Shown in pieces: positions 46,236 to 61,200 of a stretch of DNA of 64,000 bases. The stretch's first letter is position 1, and each line of letters opens with the position of its first letter. The stretch lies in NCBI GenBank assembly GCA_023374045.1, contig CM041777.1, positions 479,919,594-479,983,593 of the forward strand, written 5' to 3'. The position numbers were made by a program, and so were the translations under genes. Under the pieces are notes generated by a model. That model ran no database searches and was not told where the DNA came from. It was given only the letters and a program-made list of their open reading frames with translations. The DNA is from Limonium bicolor (Eukaryota; Streptophyta; Magnoliopsida; Caryophyllales; Plumbaginaceae).

Positions 46236-47414
46236 CCAAAAATTCACCAGAATGCGTTTTAATGCATTCTAATGATGGGGATTTGAATGGTAATGATATT
46301 ATAAAGTAATTAAGACTTGATTAATGATGTTTAATGGTCATTACAGGTATAAACAAGCTTGGGAAGTAATGAGAAGTAAGTAACTTAGGTGAATGAATTT
46401 GAATTGTAAGGAATTAGTAGTTGTAAATCGGGAAACACTAAAGATGAAAAGGGTTAGGTTAATTATAGGTAATTAACCGCCCGATTCTATGTATGTTATA
46501 GGATTTGAATGAATTGAACACCGAAGGAGAGTCGGTGAGTCCAAGGACAATGTTGAACGGTATGATTTTCTCATGCCCTGTATGCTACCTTGGCTACTCT
46601 GATTTGTGTGTTGTGTGCTATGTGACCACCTAAATAGGATAAAACACACGAATCGGATTTATTGCACTTTCTTGTACTTGTAGTGTATTGTGTATTGTTG
46701 TTAGTATTTGAACTCTTAGTTTGTATAATTCATGAAATGTATGAATGATGATGAATACTGATTGTGGTTGTGCCTTTGTGCTAACCCATGACTTAGTGAT
46801 TGTGAAGTGTTTCTCACTAAGTCACTAACTAAGTAACCCCTTTAACTTTGAGTAAATTGGTAAATTAGAAGTATGTAAGAAGCCCGATATAGTTTCGGCC
46901 ACGCGTGAGGATGAGGAGACACAAGAGGTTGGATCCGATTCCTGGCCTTAATCTTTTCCATGGTCCAAACCCCTTAAATGGGTAGCAACCTGGATTTGTG
47001 AGCCACCCTAAAGCCCGGTGGTGGGACGGTGTAGTCCCTGCCCGGAGGTCACACCGACTTAACTTGAGTATAATGTAAGTAAGTAAGTATTTGTATGAGT
47101 AAGACCAAGACTGGTGTAAGTCATATGGTCCCGAGTAAAAGAATAAAGAACATCCGATTAACCTGGATGGGCAACTGGCTAACAAGGAATGAAGTACGGA
47201 TTTGAGAAGTGTATCACCTTGTATGGATGACTTGTGTATTGCTTTCCATTTGTATGTATGTTATCCTTGTATGTAAGTACCTTGTATGTATGTACCTTGT
47301 ATGATTGTAATGTTTTCCGTAATTGCATGTATGCATGTATAAAATGAGCTTCATGTATTCGACAAAGTAGTCGGCGTACCCCCGTTAGCACGCTGGGTAT
47401 GGGAATTTCATGCG

Positions 47415-47440
47415 CAGCAATTTGCTGAGCCCCTTGGGGC
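47415..47440 (+). other. Paired hairpins in D LTR
   Basis: CAGCAATTTGCTG followed by GCCCCTTGGGGC. The same pair, with different bases, is found in B (5822-5848, 38316-38343) and C (48661-48689, 58536-58564). Confidence 0.65.
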
Positions 47441-47976
47441 GCTGTTATATTTCAGGTACCCGACAAGCTAAATGGTCAAGAGTGAGACCGGGCTGTTATG
47501 CCTAGTATTAGCTAGGGATTAATTGAATGATGTATTGATTTGTATAAGGCTTGTAGCCCATTTGAATTGTCGGTGTACCAAGTGGTGCACCCTTATGTAC
47601 CTTGGGAACATGTAGAAATGTGAGACATGAGTGGGAGATGTAGACACTTGATAAGTATGTGTAGACTGGTGAGAATTGATCATATTTTGGTTTGTACATT
47701 AGTAAACTCGGTATATTGTATTGTAAGCGTTGAGTATTGTATTGAATGGAGAATTATGTATACTCGGTTTGGAAATGGAAATGTGAATTGTATTATTTGT
47801 ACTCGGGTATTCCGGTCCATCAGACCGATGCTGTAATGGAAGTAGGCCTAGTTGGTTACGTGGGTGGCTAACGACATTGTATCACCCGCTGTTGTGTAAG
47901 GAATTATCCGTTGCGTAAGTATGGAAGTACGAGGTGATTGGACGGTAATGACGAGATTAGCGGTAGGGGTGTTACA

Positions 47977-48349
47977 AAAAGTGGTATTTCGCTCTGATTA
48001 ACGGAAATACCGAGCTTAGGAAATACCGAGTTAGGAATTAGAAGCTTAGGGCTAAGGGCTGAGTGATAGCGTGAGATATACGCTAGTTAGGAACTCTCGG
48101 TGTGTACCGGATACCTACAACATCAGACCCGCCCTCCACATTCCCTATTGTATAACTTGGGAAAGAATGCCAGAGAGAAGGGAAATCCTCTGATACTCGG
48201 GAGAACCCGATTGGCAGTTGTGAAATAATCCTACGGGAAACAAGAACCTATCATACAGTAGATTCCAAAAATTGGAAATCTCGGAGATAGTCCCCGGTCG
48301 AACAACTATATCCGCACTTAATAGCGGTCGAATGAGAATCCTAACCAAG
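47977..48349 (+). mobile_element. Element D leader with damaged PBS
   Basis: TGGTAT at 47982-47987 is followed by TTCGCTCTGAT, so the PBS has lost its inner half and the 5' arm of the hairpin seen in A, B and C. The following 350 bp resemble the complement of 57950-58190 in element C. It is cut by C at 48350. Confidence 0.7.
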
Positions 48350-51300
48350 TGTAACACCCCAACTCAATCCAATTGTGGTCTCGCAACTTAACAGCATATA
48401 TATATACATGTCACAGCGGAATTCTTTACAATCCAGGACCTTGCCACGGTCTGACTACAGAATATACCGAACATTAGTACAACAATCTTAACCATTTACA
48501 TATCCTTCTTACAACCCCCCCTCACATCCTATACATCTTACTAACTCAAATTGCCATACGAGTGTACATGCACAACTCGTAGGCCACACTTAACCCGTAA
48601 CACTTGTACCCCTTCTTACTCTCGCGACAGCCGCTTCCTGATGTACCTGTGTAGTAAAAAGCCCCCAAAGGGGGTCAGCACGAATGCTGGTACGATCCCC
48701 TCATGGCCCCCAAGCTAACGTGGCTACGACGACTAATTGTCGATAGCATGGAGGTTGATTAAATGCACAACATAATAGTAAATGCTGTAAACAACAATCC
48801 ATATATGAACAATCAAAGTTCACACACAATGAACGACTTAAATGCGTTCCCTTAATTAGAGAGTTAATTATTTAACTCCTTAAGTAATGTTCCCTCTTAA
48901 TCTTAGTCCATCCTTATCTCACCTCACTCTTAGTCTTATCTTAATCTTAGAAACAACCATCCTTTAATAAGGAGTGGATATCGCTTATCTTAATCTTAAT
49001 TATACAAACCATCCTTTAAAGAGGAATGGTTGCAATTCATCTTAACCTTACCTTAATCTTAAACTTAACGATACAAACCATCCTTTAATAAGGAATGGTT
49101 GCAACTTATCTTAACCTTACCTTAGCCTTAATCTTAACTTAATCTCAATATACAAACCGTTCCTGGAAGGGAATGGTTGTAGCTTAATTCGAACCTGGGA
49201 TTTAGGTGATCCCACCGCACCATCTTAATGCCACCTACTCTGGACGGGAGTCCAGCGCAGCTGAGCCGGCAACCGGCCCTACGCTACAAGTCCGAAGACA
49301 AGTCCTTAATCGGAGGTCGAATCTGCTATAGATAACGACCCCCTTTCCTTAGCATGCATGACCGGAGATCGGTCCCGGGTTTCCTCACTCAAGTTCCAGT
49401 TAGTAGTAATCTCAAGACCCTGTTTGTTGGTTAACCTCTTTCGGTTCATATCGTCCCTTATTAGGGGCGTTCCTCAGTCTCACTCAATTCCTTACTAAAC
49501 ATTGGTTAGTAAGTTCTCACAGTATGTTGTGTTAGTTTTCATACATCACACAACAATACAATAGATATAATATATTCTGGTTGCATGCTTTATCTTGTTT
49601 AGTGAGCACACAAAAACAAATAGCACACAAGCCGAGGGACACCTCGTTAGCAAGCAGGTCACAAGAGAACTGTACTGTTCACCGTTGGATGTTCGGTTGC
49701 TTACTCTCTTCCGGAGTCCAAATTCCCAAGTCCTAAAACATTCATTCAGTTTTAGGTTGTTAATCACTTAACTTAATTCAACTTACTTAAATTACTTACC
49801 TTACTTAACTTACTTACCTTACTTAACTCTTAATGATCCCAACCTAACACTTCTTAAGTCTTACAACCTAATCTTACAAACTTAATCTTAAGTGAATCGC
49901 TTCTCCTCATCACTTATACTTATTCATCCACTTAATTATCATTGTTACCCCCAAACATGTCTTAAACAACCTTATAACATCAATACCTAATTATCCTCAT
50001 CATTTCCCATCCTTAAACAAGGTTTTTGGCCAAAACAGTGGCATGTCCGAACTTGTGTCCGGACTTCCCAAGTTCGGACGCAAGTCGAGACTCAAAACTG
50101 AAAACAGACGCATGTCCGAACATGTGTACTTTCGGAAGTTCGGACATGGGTCGAGGAAAATCCTAAGTAGAAGCAGGCACGTCCGAACTTGTGTCCGGAC
50201 TTCCCAAGGTCGGACACAAGTCGAGACTCTGAAAATTTTCACGCAACAGGGCCTGTCCGAACGTCCATGTTCGGACGGATGTTCGGACAAGGCAAAACAC
50301 TCATTTTCTAAGCCTTCAAACACTTAACCAATATTCACCAAACTTCTCCTAAACCCTCATAATGTCATCTAACATCATTTAGGCACTTAAACTCACCTTA
50401 TAACTTCCACCAAACTCTCCAAAACAACTTCCAAAGATCTTCTCAAACATTTCCTAAATTCTTACAAACATTCCTAACACTTGCCATATGCTTCCTTACA
50501 TTTCCAACTTGTACATTTTGTCTAAAACTTCAACTAACCAAAGTGTTTCTTTCTACCCATATAACTCCTCCTTAACATCATTGCTTGTTAAACCTTCCAA
50601 GGTTATCTTGCATGTCCATGCACAATTTCTCTTCTTTTCACTTGTTACTCATCACTCTTAAACTCTTAAGCTTGCTTATACATTTCTTTCCATTATCTTA
50701 ATACCTTGACATTGTTCTTCATTTACCTTAACCATGCAACACCCTCCTTAGACATTTCCACTTCTCTTATGCAACTTACTCACCATTCTCATGATCATAC
50801 CCTCTTATACGTTTCTAGTCATTTTCCTTGTCGACTTACAAATCCTCCTAAACCTTACTAGTCCACCACTAACATCACCACCTCTTACACAAACTTCTCG
50901 AACTCTCATTGTTCTTCTCTTAGTTCATACCTAAATCACCTTAAAGCATTATACACCTTTCCTCCAGATTTGCACAAGTCTTATCATTCCTCATACCGTG
51001 TCTTTGGTGAGTTCAATGCACCCATCTAAACTAATTTCCTCCTAGACCATTCTAGGTCATTCTAAACCTCAAGAACTCCTTCATTAACTCATTTCCACCC
51101 AAATTCTTTTTTTAACGACTCCTAATAAACCCTTGGTCATATTAATTCACCACCATCACCTAAACACTTATTTTCTACTCAAATTTCGCCATAGCTCCTC
51201 TAGTATATTCTCATGCCCAAATGCATTGTTTTTCTCACACAATAATCTCTCACACACCAAGTCCTTTCTCATCATCCAAATCAACTTATTCACATCATAC

Positions 51301-52946
51301 TCCATATATTGCAATAATCTTAAATTGCATAGCACTAAGGCTCTTAAATGACATGGCTCTTAGGCCCTTAAATGACTAAAACTTAAACACTGAATTTCCA
51401 CATATAAAAGCTTTCAACCTGCAAATACACCCATCAATCTCATAGTAGTTATAATGTTCTTAAAACTCATCTTAAACTTATATTACTAACTCATTTCCTT
51501 TGGCTCCTTAGTCACAAGTTCTCAAGCTTATTTAAGTTCTTTTTCTTAGGTTATACAACCCATTACCTAATGTAAGCTTTAAGCTACATTAGTACTCATC
51601 TAAAACTCATTCCTTAAACTTAAACCACCATTAGGTAAGCATTTTACCTTGTTTTCTCAAGCTTATCTTAACTTCCTCCTTAGACCTTCTTCTTGCATGA
51701 ATCTCGGCCACCACTTAAATTCCCCTTGCCAATGTTCTAATCAATATTCAATGACTCATATGAGTACTAAACAATACACTAACCTCAAGGAATGAAAACC
51801 TAGGTTAGAAATGTGTTCTAAGGCATAAAAGTGGATGATTACCTTTGAAGTCTCAAGGTAGACTTTGGCATTGAATGAAATAGGACCTCCACTAGTCCTT
51901 GGTGAATAAATTAAGCTAGAACAAGGCATAAAAACAAAGCCCCATGAGTAGTTAATTTTCGGCCATGGTGAGGAAGTGATGGAAACATGATTTTTCTTAC
52001 ATTTCCTTTACCTTAAGAGAATGGAGAAGCTAATGAGCTCTTCAAACTTGATTTTCCTCCATCAATGGAGATTTCCCATGGCTCCAAAATGAAGCTTTTC
52101 CAATTTTGTAAAGATGGAAAGCTAGAGCTTGAGCTAACTAAGAATAATCTATGCTCACTTTTTGATTTGGAGCTAAATTGAGTAACTTATGGACATTTGA
52201 AGATGGAACAAGTATGGAGCTGGTTGGGCACGGTTTGGAACAGAGAGAACAAGAAGAAAACCGTGGAAGAAGAAGGGGAAATGAAGAAGAGAGAGAGGTA
52301 GGCTAATAAGGATATTTGCTTTATAAAGCAAATAGTAACTTTCTTTACTTGTCTCTTCTTTTTCCCTTATTTGATGAAGTCCATTGTGACTCATCCTTAG
52401 AAAACCGGCCCCCTATCTTAAATAAGGCTAGTCATGGTCTTTGTTGACCAACTAATTAGCTTATATTGATTAAAACTTAAACTAGTCACTATTTGGCACT
52501 ATTCACTAATCAGTGCACATATTTCTGGAATTTTTGATTTCCCATTGATTTAGGCTTCCTAATGTGATACTAATTAGTACACATGTTGATTAAAGAGTAA
52601 TGATGGACATTTAGCCACTCAAAACTCAATTCTAAGACAATTTCTCAAAAATGTGCTTTAAGACTTCTTAAAGCACATTTTGTGTTTTAACTTGTTTTCA
52701 AGCTTGGTTTTCTTTGCTAATTGATTTAAAATGTCCATTAGCATATTACTAAAGTCTTATAATGGTATTTGGGTGCTAATCAAAGTCACTCCAAGCTTTG
52801 AGCACGTTTTTGCCCTAATTGCCCTTAAGGCACTTTCTTGTGTTTTCCTTGGTTTAAATTGTCTACCAATCTTTATAAGGCATATTCTAGCCTTAATACA
52901 TCATAATTTGATGTTTACTTAGCATACTTAGGTTTGGGGTATTTCA
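48350..52946 (-). mobile_element. Element C 3' LTR (4597 bp)
   Basis: TGTAACACCCC to GGGGTATTTCA on the plus strand. Very similar to the right LTR, with small indels. It holds paired hairpins 48661-48689 and a TCCGAAC palindromic cluster at 50042-50288. Confidence 0.88.
50042..50288. repeat. Palindromic TCCGAAC/GTTCGGA cluster, C left LTR
   Basis: Four units of about 60-75 bp with ATGTCCGAACTTGTGTCCGG and AAGTTCGGAC arms. It starts about 1.69 kb from the LTR end. Open frames across it on both strands are a by-product of the repeats. Confidence 0.75.
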
Positions 52947-55900
52947 ATCTACCCCCCTTAAAAGAACTTTGTCCCCAAAGTTCCCATGCATCTTTTCTTA
53001 TGAATACATGTCTTACCTCATTCCTTAGATCATATAGATCATACTTATGTATACTTAATCTCATTGGATCATTGGATCCACCATATTCTTATACTTAAAT
53101 ATCACACAACATGCCTAAGCATGTGTAGCACTCAAAATTCCTTTTGTTCCTTTTTGATGATTACAACATTCACATAACTTCCAACGTATTCTCCCATGTC
53201 ACCGGTCCGTAGACAATGGCTCATTCATCCTTGTCACCATGGGCCAGAATACAAAACACCCTGCTCTCCCCATGTCACCGGTCCGAAGACAAAGGCTCGT
53301 GCGTCCTCGACTTCATGGGCGAGACTCAGTAAAAAGGTAATCCTTTTCACGAGGTCATGTGAGGAATAATTCCTCTAATTAAAAATACAAGCAACTCCAA
53401 TTTCATTTTATCCTAAGGCCTCTGTCCATAGTGTGATTTAATTGTGACCACTGGTAGGGAGTTTCAGGAATCATCCAACCCCGATGTGATCAGCATCAGT
53501 GTAGAACTATCCTTCCACCCCAATTTGTGTTCGGTTTCCCTTGATCCCTAGAAAATCAAGTTCCACCTCCCACGTCATTTTCAAACATCCAAAATTCACT
53601 CATGTCCAATTTTCTATCTTTTTTTTAGTTCTTCCTAATCATAATCAATACATCTCCCAAGTGTGGACTCAGTCCATCAAACATTCCCGATTCATCTCTT
53701 AGTAATTACTCCAAGACTTAAATTCCTACTAAGTTCTATTACAGTCTCATACCATTTCTCACCATCTTATGTCTCATAGCATTACCATTTCCTTCTTCAT
53801 ACTCATATCAAATGATATCTCATAATGTTATCTTATTCTTATCTCACACATAGTCTCATATCGACTCATACCTCATATATTCCTTATTTCTTAAGTCTCC
53901 TTAATCCTCTTCCTTAATTCTCTTAACTTGTACTCACACCGGAGTTAACAAGATAGGTACTTAATATGTATGGTATTCACATCTTCTGTGTGCAATTACC
54001 ATGATTTATCTCAAAATGTTTATGTAAAACATATTCTCAAATTATTTTGTGCTATGCACACCGTAGTTTATGTACTCAGTACACAAACATACGCTAAGCG
54101 GTTTTCGCTCTACCCCCCTTAAAATGGATTACGCCCACGTAATCAACATTATATCATCCTTGAACATAAGTTCAAGATGTCTAATTCTTACCAAGCATTC
54201 TAGCTTCCACGTCATCTATGTTACTTATAATTCGATCAGAAATGACTTAGTCTCTGCATCGAGGATTCTTAACGGTACTTATATCATATTCTTAACTTAG
54301 TTTAGTATAATCTCAAAGGTAGTGATCTGCTAGCTTCCGTTGCACCACTCTGATGTTTTTAGGCTTAACTGCCTCACTTATCTTTTTACAGTATTGTATA
54401 TCTTTCTGCCTCTCTACAGTTTAGGAATATTAGTCTCTCAGTGGACACGTGTTATCTTTTATATACACGGCCTTAATGAGTTGTAACTCGTCTATCCATT
54501 CTCCTTGAAGATCTTATGTTTATACTCTTAGTGTTTTCTCGAATGTCTAAATTGTTCTCCCCAACTGACCTTTGGTCTGAGGATGATTCTTAGTCTGAAA
54601 CTACTGTTTAGTGCATATTGCGCTTTACAGTTTTAATCCCTTACATCTTAAGACATGTCCAATGTCTGTACTTAACAATCCGTGCTCTTCGCACTTCATA
54701 GTCCTTAATTATCTGTTCTCTGGTTCCTCTGTGTTGCTGGTTCAACTGGATTCTTTTTCTTCAACTGTTGTGGTGGTAAATGCTCTTGTCTGATCTTGCG
54801 TCGTTGTCGGTGGTACGGAGTCGACTACTTCCCGTGTTCCTTACACCACTCGTCCACATGCATGGGGTACCTTACTGGTACATTACTACTTACCCAACTA
54901 ACTCATGAATGAGCGTGTCAGGCCTGCAAGCCCCTGTGGGGTGCAGTCGTCCCACGTCACGTTTTAGTAAACTCATAGTGTCCGTCACACGTTTAGCTAT
55001 TGCTAATTATGAAGTATTCTGTTGTCGATCTCCTCTTTCATCGTTCCATAATAACATTTATTGTTCTTCTTAAAGTTAATCAAGGGAAGTCCATTTACTG
55101 TGTCCTTGGTTATGGTATACTCCAGCTCCTTTCTGTATTCCGTCGTGATTCGGTCTCTTAATAATTGAGGTCTCTTCGTAGAGCCTCTTATCTTGTTCCT
55201 CATATTTATGCTACTAGGAATGCACTTCCAGTTCCTTAAGGAATGGGTAGTGTGCTTCTTGTAAAATCTTACCTAACTAGGTCCAGACTACTGGCATCAA
55301 TGCTCAGTTCGTCTACCATCTTATTTTCTTACTTATACTGGTCTTAACTCATAAATCTAATTGCCTCAGTGTCAATATTTGACGACTCATTCATAATGGT
55401 CGCCTTACCGCGCACCATGACTTAATCCACCTTTCTAACTATTGTACTCACGACCACTACTACCGTGGTAGTTGGCCCTTACCATGTTGCCCATTGATGG
55501 TGCAACCTCTTATTCACTTATTCTAATGTCTTACCTTATACTCAATCCCTTCTTGGTGTAAACACACTGGGAGTTCTTTCATTCCAGTATAGGCGGTTGT
55601 CGTACCGTGTTGTAAAATAGTTGACTCTTGATATGAAGATGTTCTGCTCCAATCTCAGATTCATAAGTAGGCTAATTTCTTTCGCTTTCTTTCATCCTTA
55701 GTGATGTTATCTACCATGTAGTTTTAACTGGTTACTGAAGAAGTCATCCACTGAATCACAAGCTCTTTTGAGCATTGATTAATTGACGTGCCATAATGTG
55801 CAGTCACCATGTTTATCTCTGACCATTACTAATTCTTACATCCTGGGTGTTGGATATGGGGTCTATGTGTGCCACCTTCCTTATTACTCAAGTGTATCTG

Positions 55901-58223
55901 GTATGTTCTAAGGTAATCTCAAGTTTACAGCTTCCATTCTCTAATAAAAGCGTATTGCATCTCTAATAAGTGAAAGCCCTTTTGAGGGGTTCATTCCCAT
56001 TCATGGCCTCACAACAAGGAGAGGTATCCCCACCCTAAAAGGCATGGTTCGTCCTCCGCTCCTGTCCTTAGCATTATCTAAATTTTCTCATTGGTACCCT
56101 TTCTTGGTAATATTCCTCCCCAATCTAAGTTATAGGTTTGGTAACCGTTCATATCTACAAATTGCAGTCCCTTCGTGGCTTAAACAAGCTCTCTTATAAC
56201 TTACTACACCTCGGGCTCTGATGTGGTTAACATCCTTGGCTCGTAGGCTCTTAGTACTTAATGTCTCAGTTCATTATTTGTGCTCTTACTCATCTGCAGG
56301 TCATTCTCTTAAGATTCTGGTTTCTTGAGCACTATCCACCGTTAGGTTATACACTAAATGTAGTATCGGGTTTCATGGTAAGTTGCTGCATCCTGCTTCC
56401 TGCTATGGAAGTTGTTCAGGTGATCTGAGGTACTTAATGTCTTTGACAATACTGTCATTTTATTAGACCTATGTCTTTTAGCATATAAGGACAAGTTCGT
56501 ATTAGGCGTTTGCCTTAAGGTGTCCAAGTTGGATATCATCCAGTCATCTTATACTTCCATCTCAACGCTTCGTTCAACTTTCGTTGACTATGCCACCCGT
56601 TGATGATCAATCATACTTGGGTGTTAATGAGTTAAATAAACAGTATCAGCTGTCATTCATCAGTTATTTGGCTCGACTATACCCGCTCTGTGTGGGTAGT
56701 CCGCTGAGCTTCCCTCTATCGGGATTATACATTTTTAATCCTTAGTAGGTTATAGCTTATGTTCATTTCTTTTACCCTTATTTTCTGGGTTTTCCAACAT
56801 CTTCATTGTAGAATGTTGTTATTGGTATCCTTAGTGGTCATTCTGGGAGTCTTATCCCGTTTTCGTTGTAAGTCGTTGCTTCAACAGTCTCAATAGTATC
56901 TTATAATACATCCCTTGTATATTATTGCTTATATTGTGTTTTTGCTCGCATTACCGAGCGATCCCTTAGGTTTTCCCCTTGGAGTTCGGGATTGTGTTCT
57001 TTCCGTACTGTCGGTTGTCGTTGTAGGGGGTTATACCGTTGCAAATATTTATATGGTTTAGTACTTTGTCTGAGTTCCGCTCCCGGCTGACTGGTGTGTC
57101 ACCTCATCTCATCATGGTCAGGCCGTCGGGCCTTTCCAAGGTCTTATTATTTTTTTTTCTGTTCTTATAGATTTACAATCCGGTACTAATATGTGCTACA
57201 CTGTAGCATCCTCCTATTTTGCCATGATGGCCTTCCGTGTAGCTTAACTGTGGTAGCACTTGCTATGGCAAGTGCGCCATGCAGGATGGCTATTGGTGCA
57301 AGGTACGTTGGAAGTGATACTTCCTTCTAATTCCCATGTAATTGGTAGTCCTCGGACTCCTTCGATGATCTCTTATTTTGGATAACTGACCATCCGGCAG
57401 TTTCCTTGTTGTTTGACAGTACTGTCATTTATCAGGGCGTTCCTCTTTCTGAGGGAACCCCTTAATATTTTCTTATGTCTTAATTCTCGCCCCAGTCTCC
57501 ACACGTTTTGTTGTGGTTACTACGCAACGGTTTCCTTTAGGCACTACATTGTAGTCCTATTCTGGTATACAACTTGTATGAATTCTTATCGTCGTCCGCA
57601 TTACGTTGGCCAGGTTTGTAACCTTCCTTATTGTATGGGGTTTGGAGTTCCCGTTTCTAACTGGACTTTCCAGCAATCTCAATCCTCATGCTTTGTATTA
57701 TCCTACTGTTATGCTCCTTCGGACCACTGTCTGGTACTCAAGTCTCTTATCATTTCCTTATCCATTGCACTCGTAGTGCTTTCCTTACCATTGGTATTGC
57801 GGGTTATTTCGACTGCGTAGCATGTCGACCCATGTTGCCGGTAATTACCGTTCCCTTATTGATAGAAGTCCATAGGTAGCGCCTGTTTCTTTGTTGCGCT
57901 CCATTAAAACCTCTAAGTTCTCCATGACGGTTGTGCAACATGATGTTTCTCGTATTGCTTACTGTTAGCTAACTGCCAGATCGGGTTTCCCGAGTAAGAG
58001 AAGGCTTTCTTCTCTCTGGCGTTTGTTCCACATGTTCAGGGTTAGGGATGTGGAGGGCGGGTCTAGGTACTATGGATATCCGGTAAGCACCGGGGAGTCC
58101 TGACTAACGCGCCTCTCACTCTACCTCTTAACCCTTAACCCATAACTCAATCTCAGCCTCAATATTCTCCTAAGTTCGGTATTTCTTGTCTTCAGAGCGT
58201 AACTACGCTCTGATACCACTTTT
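52947..58223 (-). mobile_element. Element C internal region, no recognisable coding
   Basis: 5277 bp. The terminal polypurine tract (complement AAGGGGGGTAGA) is at 52948-52959 and a second identical tract at 54109-54120. The PBS at 58207-58218 is the perfect 12-base initiator-Met complement and lies in a 9-bp hairpin (58192-58200 with 58205-58213). Segments at 54820-54990 and 57800-58190 match, in reverse, the internal parts of element D. Only short unrelated ORFs occur. Confidence 0.75.
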
Positions 58224-61200
58224 TGTAACACCCCAACTCAATCCAATTGTGGTCTCGCAACTTAACAGCATATATTATACATGTCACAGCGGAATTCTTT
58301 ACAATCCAGGACCTTGCCACGGTCTGACTACAGAATATACCGAACATTAGTACAACAATCTTAACCATTTACATATCCTTCTTACAACCCCCCCTCACAT
58401 CCTATACATCTTACTAACTCAAATTGCCATACGAGTGTACATGCACAACTCGTAGGCCACACTTAACCCGTAACACTTGTACCCCTTCTTACTCTCGCGA
58501 CAGCCGCTTCCTGATGTACCTGTGTAGTAAAAACAGCCCCCAAAGGGGGTCAGCACGAATGCTGGTACGATCCCCTCATGGCCCCCAAGCTAACGTGGCT
58601 ACGACGACTAATTGTCGATAGCATGGAGGTTGATTAAATGCACAACATAATAGTAAATGCTGTAAACAACAATCCATATATGAACATCAAAGTTCACACA
58701 CAATGAACGACTTAAATGCGTTCCCTTAATTAGAGAGTTAATTATTTAACTCCTTAAGTAATGTTCCCTCTTAATCTTAGTCCATCCTTATCTCACCTCA
58801 CTCTTAGTCTTATCTTAATCTAGAAAACAACCATCCTTTAATAAGGAGTGGATATCGCTTATCTTAATCTTAATTATACAAACCATCCTTTAAAGAGGAA
58901 TGGTTGCAATTCATCTTAACCTTACCTTAATCTTAAACTTAACGATACAAACCATCCTTTAATAAGGAATGGTTGCAACTTATCTTAACCTTACCTTAGC
59001 CTTAATCTTAACTTAATCTCAATATACAAACCGTTCCTGGAAGGGAATGGTTGTAGCTTAATTCGAACCTGGGATTTAGGTGATCCCACCGCACCATCTT
59101 AATGCCACCTACTCTGGACGGGAGTCCAGCGCAGCTGAGCCGGCAACCGGCCCTACGCTACAAGTCCGAAGACAAGTCCTTAATCGGAGGTCGAATCTGC
59201 TATAGATAACGACCCCCTTTCCTTAGCATGCATGACCGGAGATCGGTCCCGGGTTTCCTCACTCAAGTTCCAGTTAGTAGTAATCTCAAGACCCTGTTTG
59301 TTGGTTAACCTCTTTTGGTTCATATCGTCCCTTATTAGGGGCGTTCCTTAGTCTCACTCAATTCCTTACTAAACATTGGTTTGTAAGTTCTCACGGTATG
59401 TTGTGTTAGTTTTCATACATCACACAACAATACAATAGATATAATATATTCCGGTTGCATGCTTTATCTTGTTTAGTGAGCACACAAAAACAAATAGCAC
59501 ACAAGCCGAGGGACACCTCGTTAGCAAGCAGGTCACAAGAGAACTGTACCGTTCACCGTTGGTTGTTCGGTTGCTTACTCTCTTCCGGAGTCCAAATTCC
59601 CAAGTCCTAAAACATTCATTCAGTTTTAGGTTGTTAATCACTTAACTTAATTCAACTTACTTAAATTACTTACCTTACTTAACTTACTTACATTACTTAA
59701 CTCTTAATGATCCCAACCTAACACTTCTTAAGTCTTACAACCTAATCTTACAAACTTAATCTTAAGTGAATCGCTTCTCCTCATCACTTATACTTATTCA
59801 TCCACTTAATTATCATTGTTACCCACCAAACATGTCTTAAACAACCTTATAACATCAATACCTAATTATCCTCATCATTTCCCATCCTTAAACAAGGTTT
59901 TTGGCCAAAACAGTGGCATGTCCGAACTTGTGTCCGGACTTCCCAAGTTCGGACGCAAGTCGAGACTCAAAACTGAAAACAGACGCATGTCCGAACATGT
60001 GTCCAGACTTCGGAAGTTCGGACATGGGTCGAGGAAAATCCTAAGTAGAAGCAGGCACATCCGAACTTGTGTCCGGACTTCCCAAGGTCGGACACAAGTC
60101 GAGACTCTGAAAATTTTCACGCAACAGGGCCTGTCCGAACGTCCATGTTCGGACGGATGTTCGGACAAGGCAAAACACTCATTTTCTAAGCCTTCAAACA
60201 CTTAACCAATATTCACCAAACTTCTCCTAAACCCTCATAATGTCATCTAACATCATTTAGGCACTTAAACTCACCTTATAACTTCCACCAAACTCTCCAA
60301 AACAACTTCCAAAGATCTTCTCAAACATTTCCTAAATTCTTACAAACATTCCTAATACTTGCCATATGCTTCCTTACATTTCCAACTTGTACATTTTGTC
60401 TAAAACTTCAACTAACCAAAGTGTTTCTTTTCTACCCATATAACTCCTCCTTAACATCATTGCTTGTTAAACCTTCCAAGGTTATCTTGCATGTCCATGC
60501 ACAATTTCTCTTTTTTTCACTTGTTACTCATCACTCTTAAACTCTTAAGCTTGCTTATACATTTCTTTCCATTATCTTAATACCTTGACCTTGTTCTTCA
60601 TTTACCTTAACCATGCAACACCCTCCTTAGACATTTCCACTTCTCTTATGCAACTTACTCACCATTCTCATGATCATACCCTCTTATACGTTTCTAGTCA
60701 TTTTCCTTGACGACTTACCATTTTCACTTCCATCACCCAAGTCCACACATTACCATTCAACTAAACCTTACTAGTCCACCACTAACATCACCACCTCTTA
60801 CACAAACTTCTCGAACTCTCATTGTTCTTCTCTTAGTTCATACCTAAATCACCTTAAAGCATTATACACCTTTCCTCCAGATTTGCACAAGTCTTATCAT
60901 TCCTCATACCGTGTCTTTGGTGAGTTCAATGCACCCATCTAAACTCTAATTTCCTCATAGACCATTCTAGGTCATTCTAAACCTCAAGAACTCCTTCATT
61001 AACTCATTTCCACCCAAATTCTTTTTTTAACGACTCCTAATAAACCCTTGGTCATATTAATTCACCACCATCACCTAAACACTTATTTTCTACTCAAATT
61101 TCGCCATAGCTCCTCTAGTATATTCTCATGCCCAAATGCATTGTTTTTCTCACACAATAATCTCTCACACACCAAGTCCTTTCTCATCCAAATCAACTTA

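Larger units (their letters stand above)
44011..47976 (+). mobile_element. Element D 5' LTR (3966 bp)
   Basis: Begins TGAAATACCCC, ends GGGGTGTTACA. Its ends and several inner stretches resemble the B LTR. It contains a palindromic cluster (46054-46235) and paired hairpins (47415-47440). The matching 3' LTR lies beyond the window, so no TSD can be tested. Confidence 0.82.

Noticed and set aside
50000..50323. ORFs of about 100 codons on both strands (also 59816-60205)
   Set aside because: They are open only because the palindromic tandem repeats lack stops.
57413..57820. 135-codon plus-strand ORF
   Set aside because: It is antisense to the element C internal region and matches no known protein; hydrophobic composition reflects T-rich DNA.
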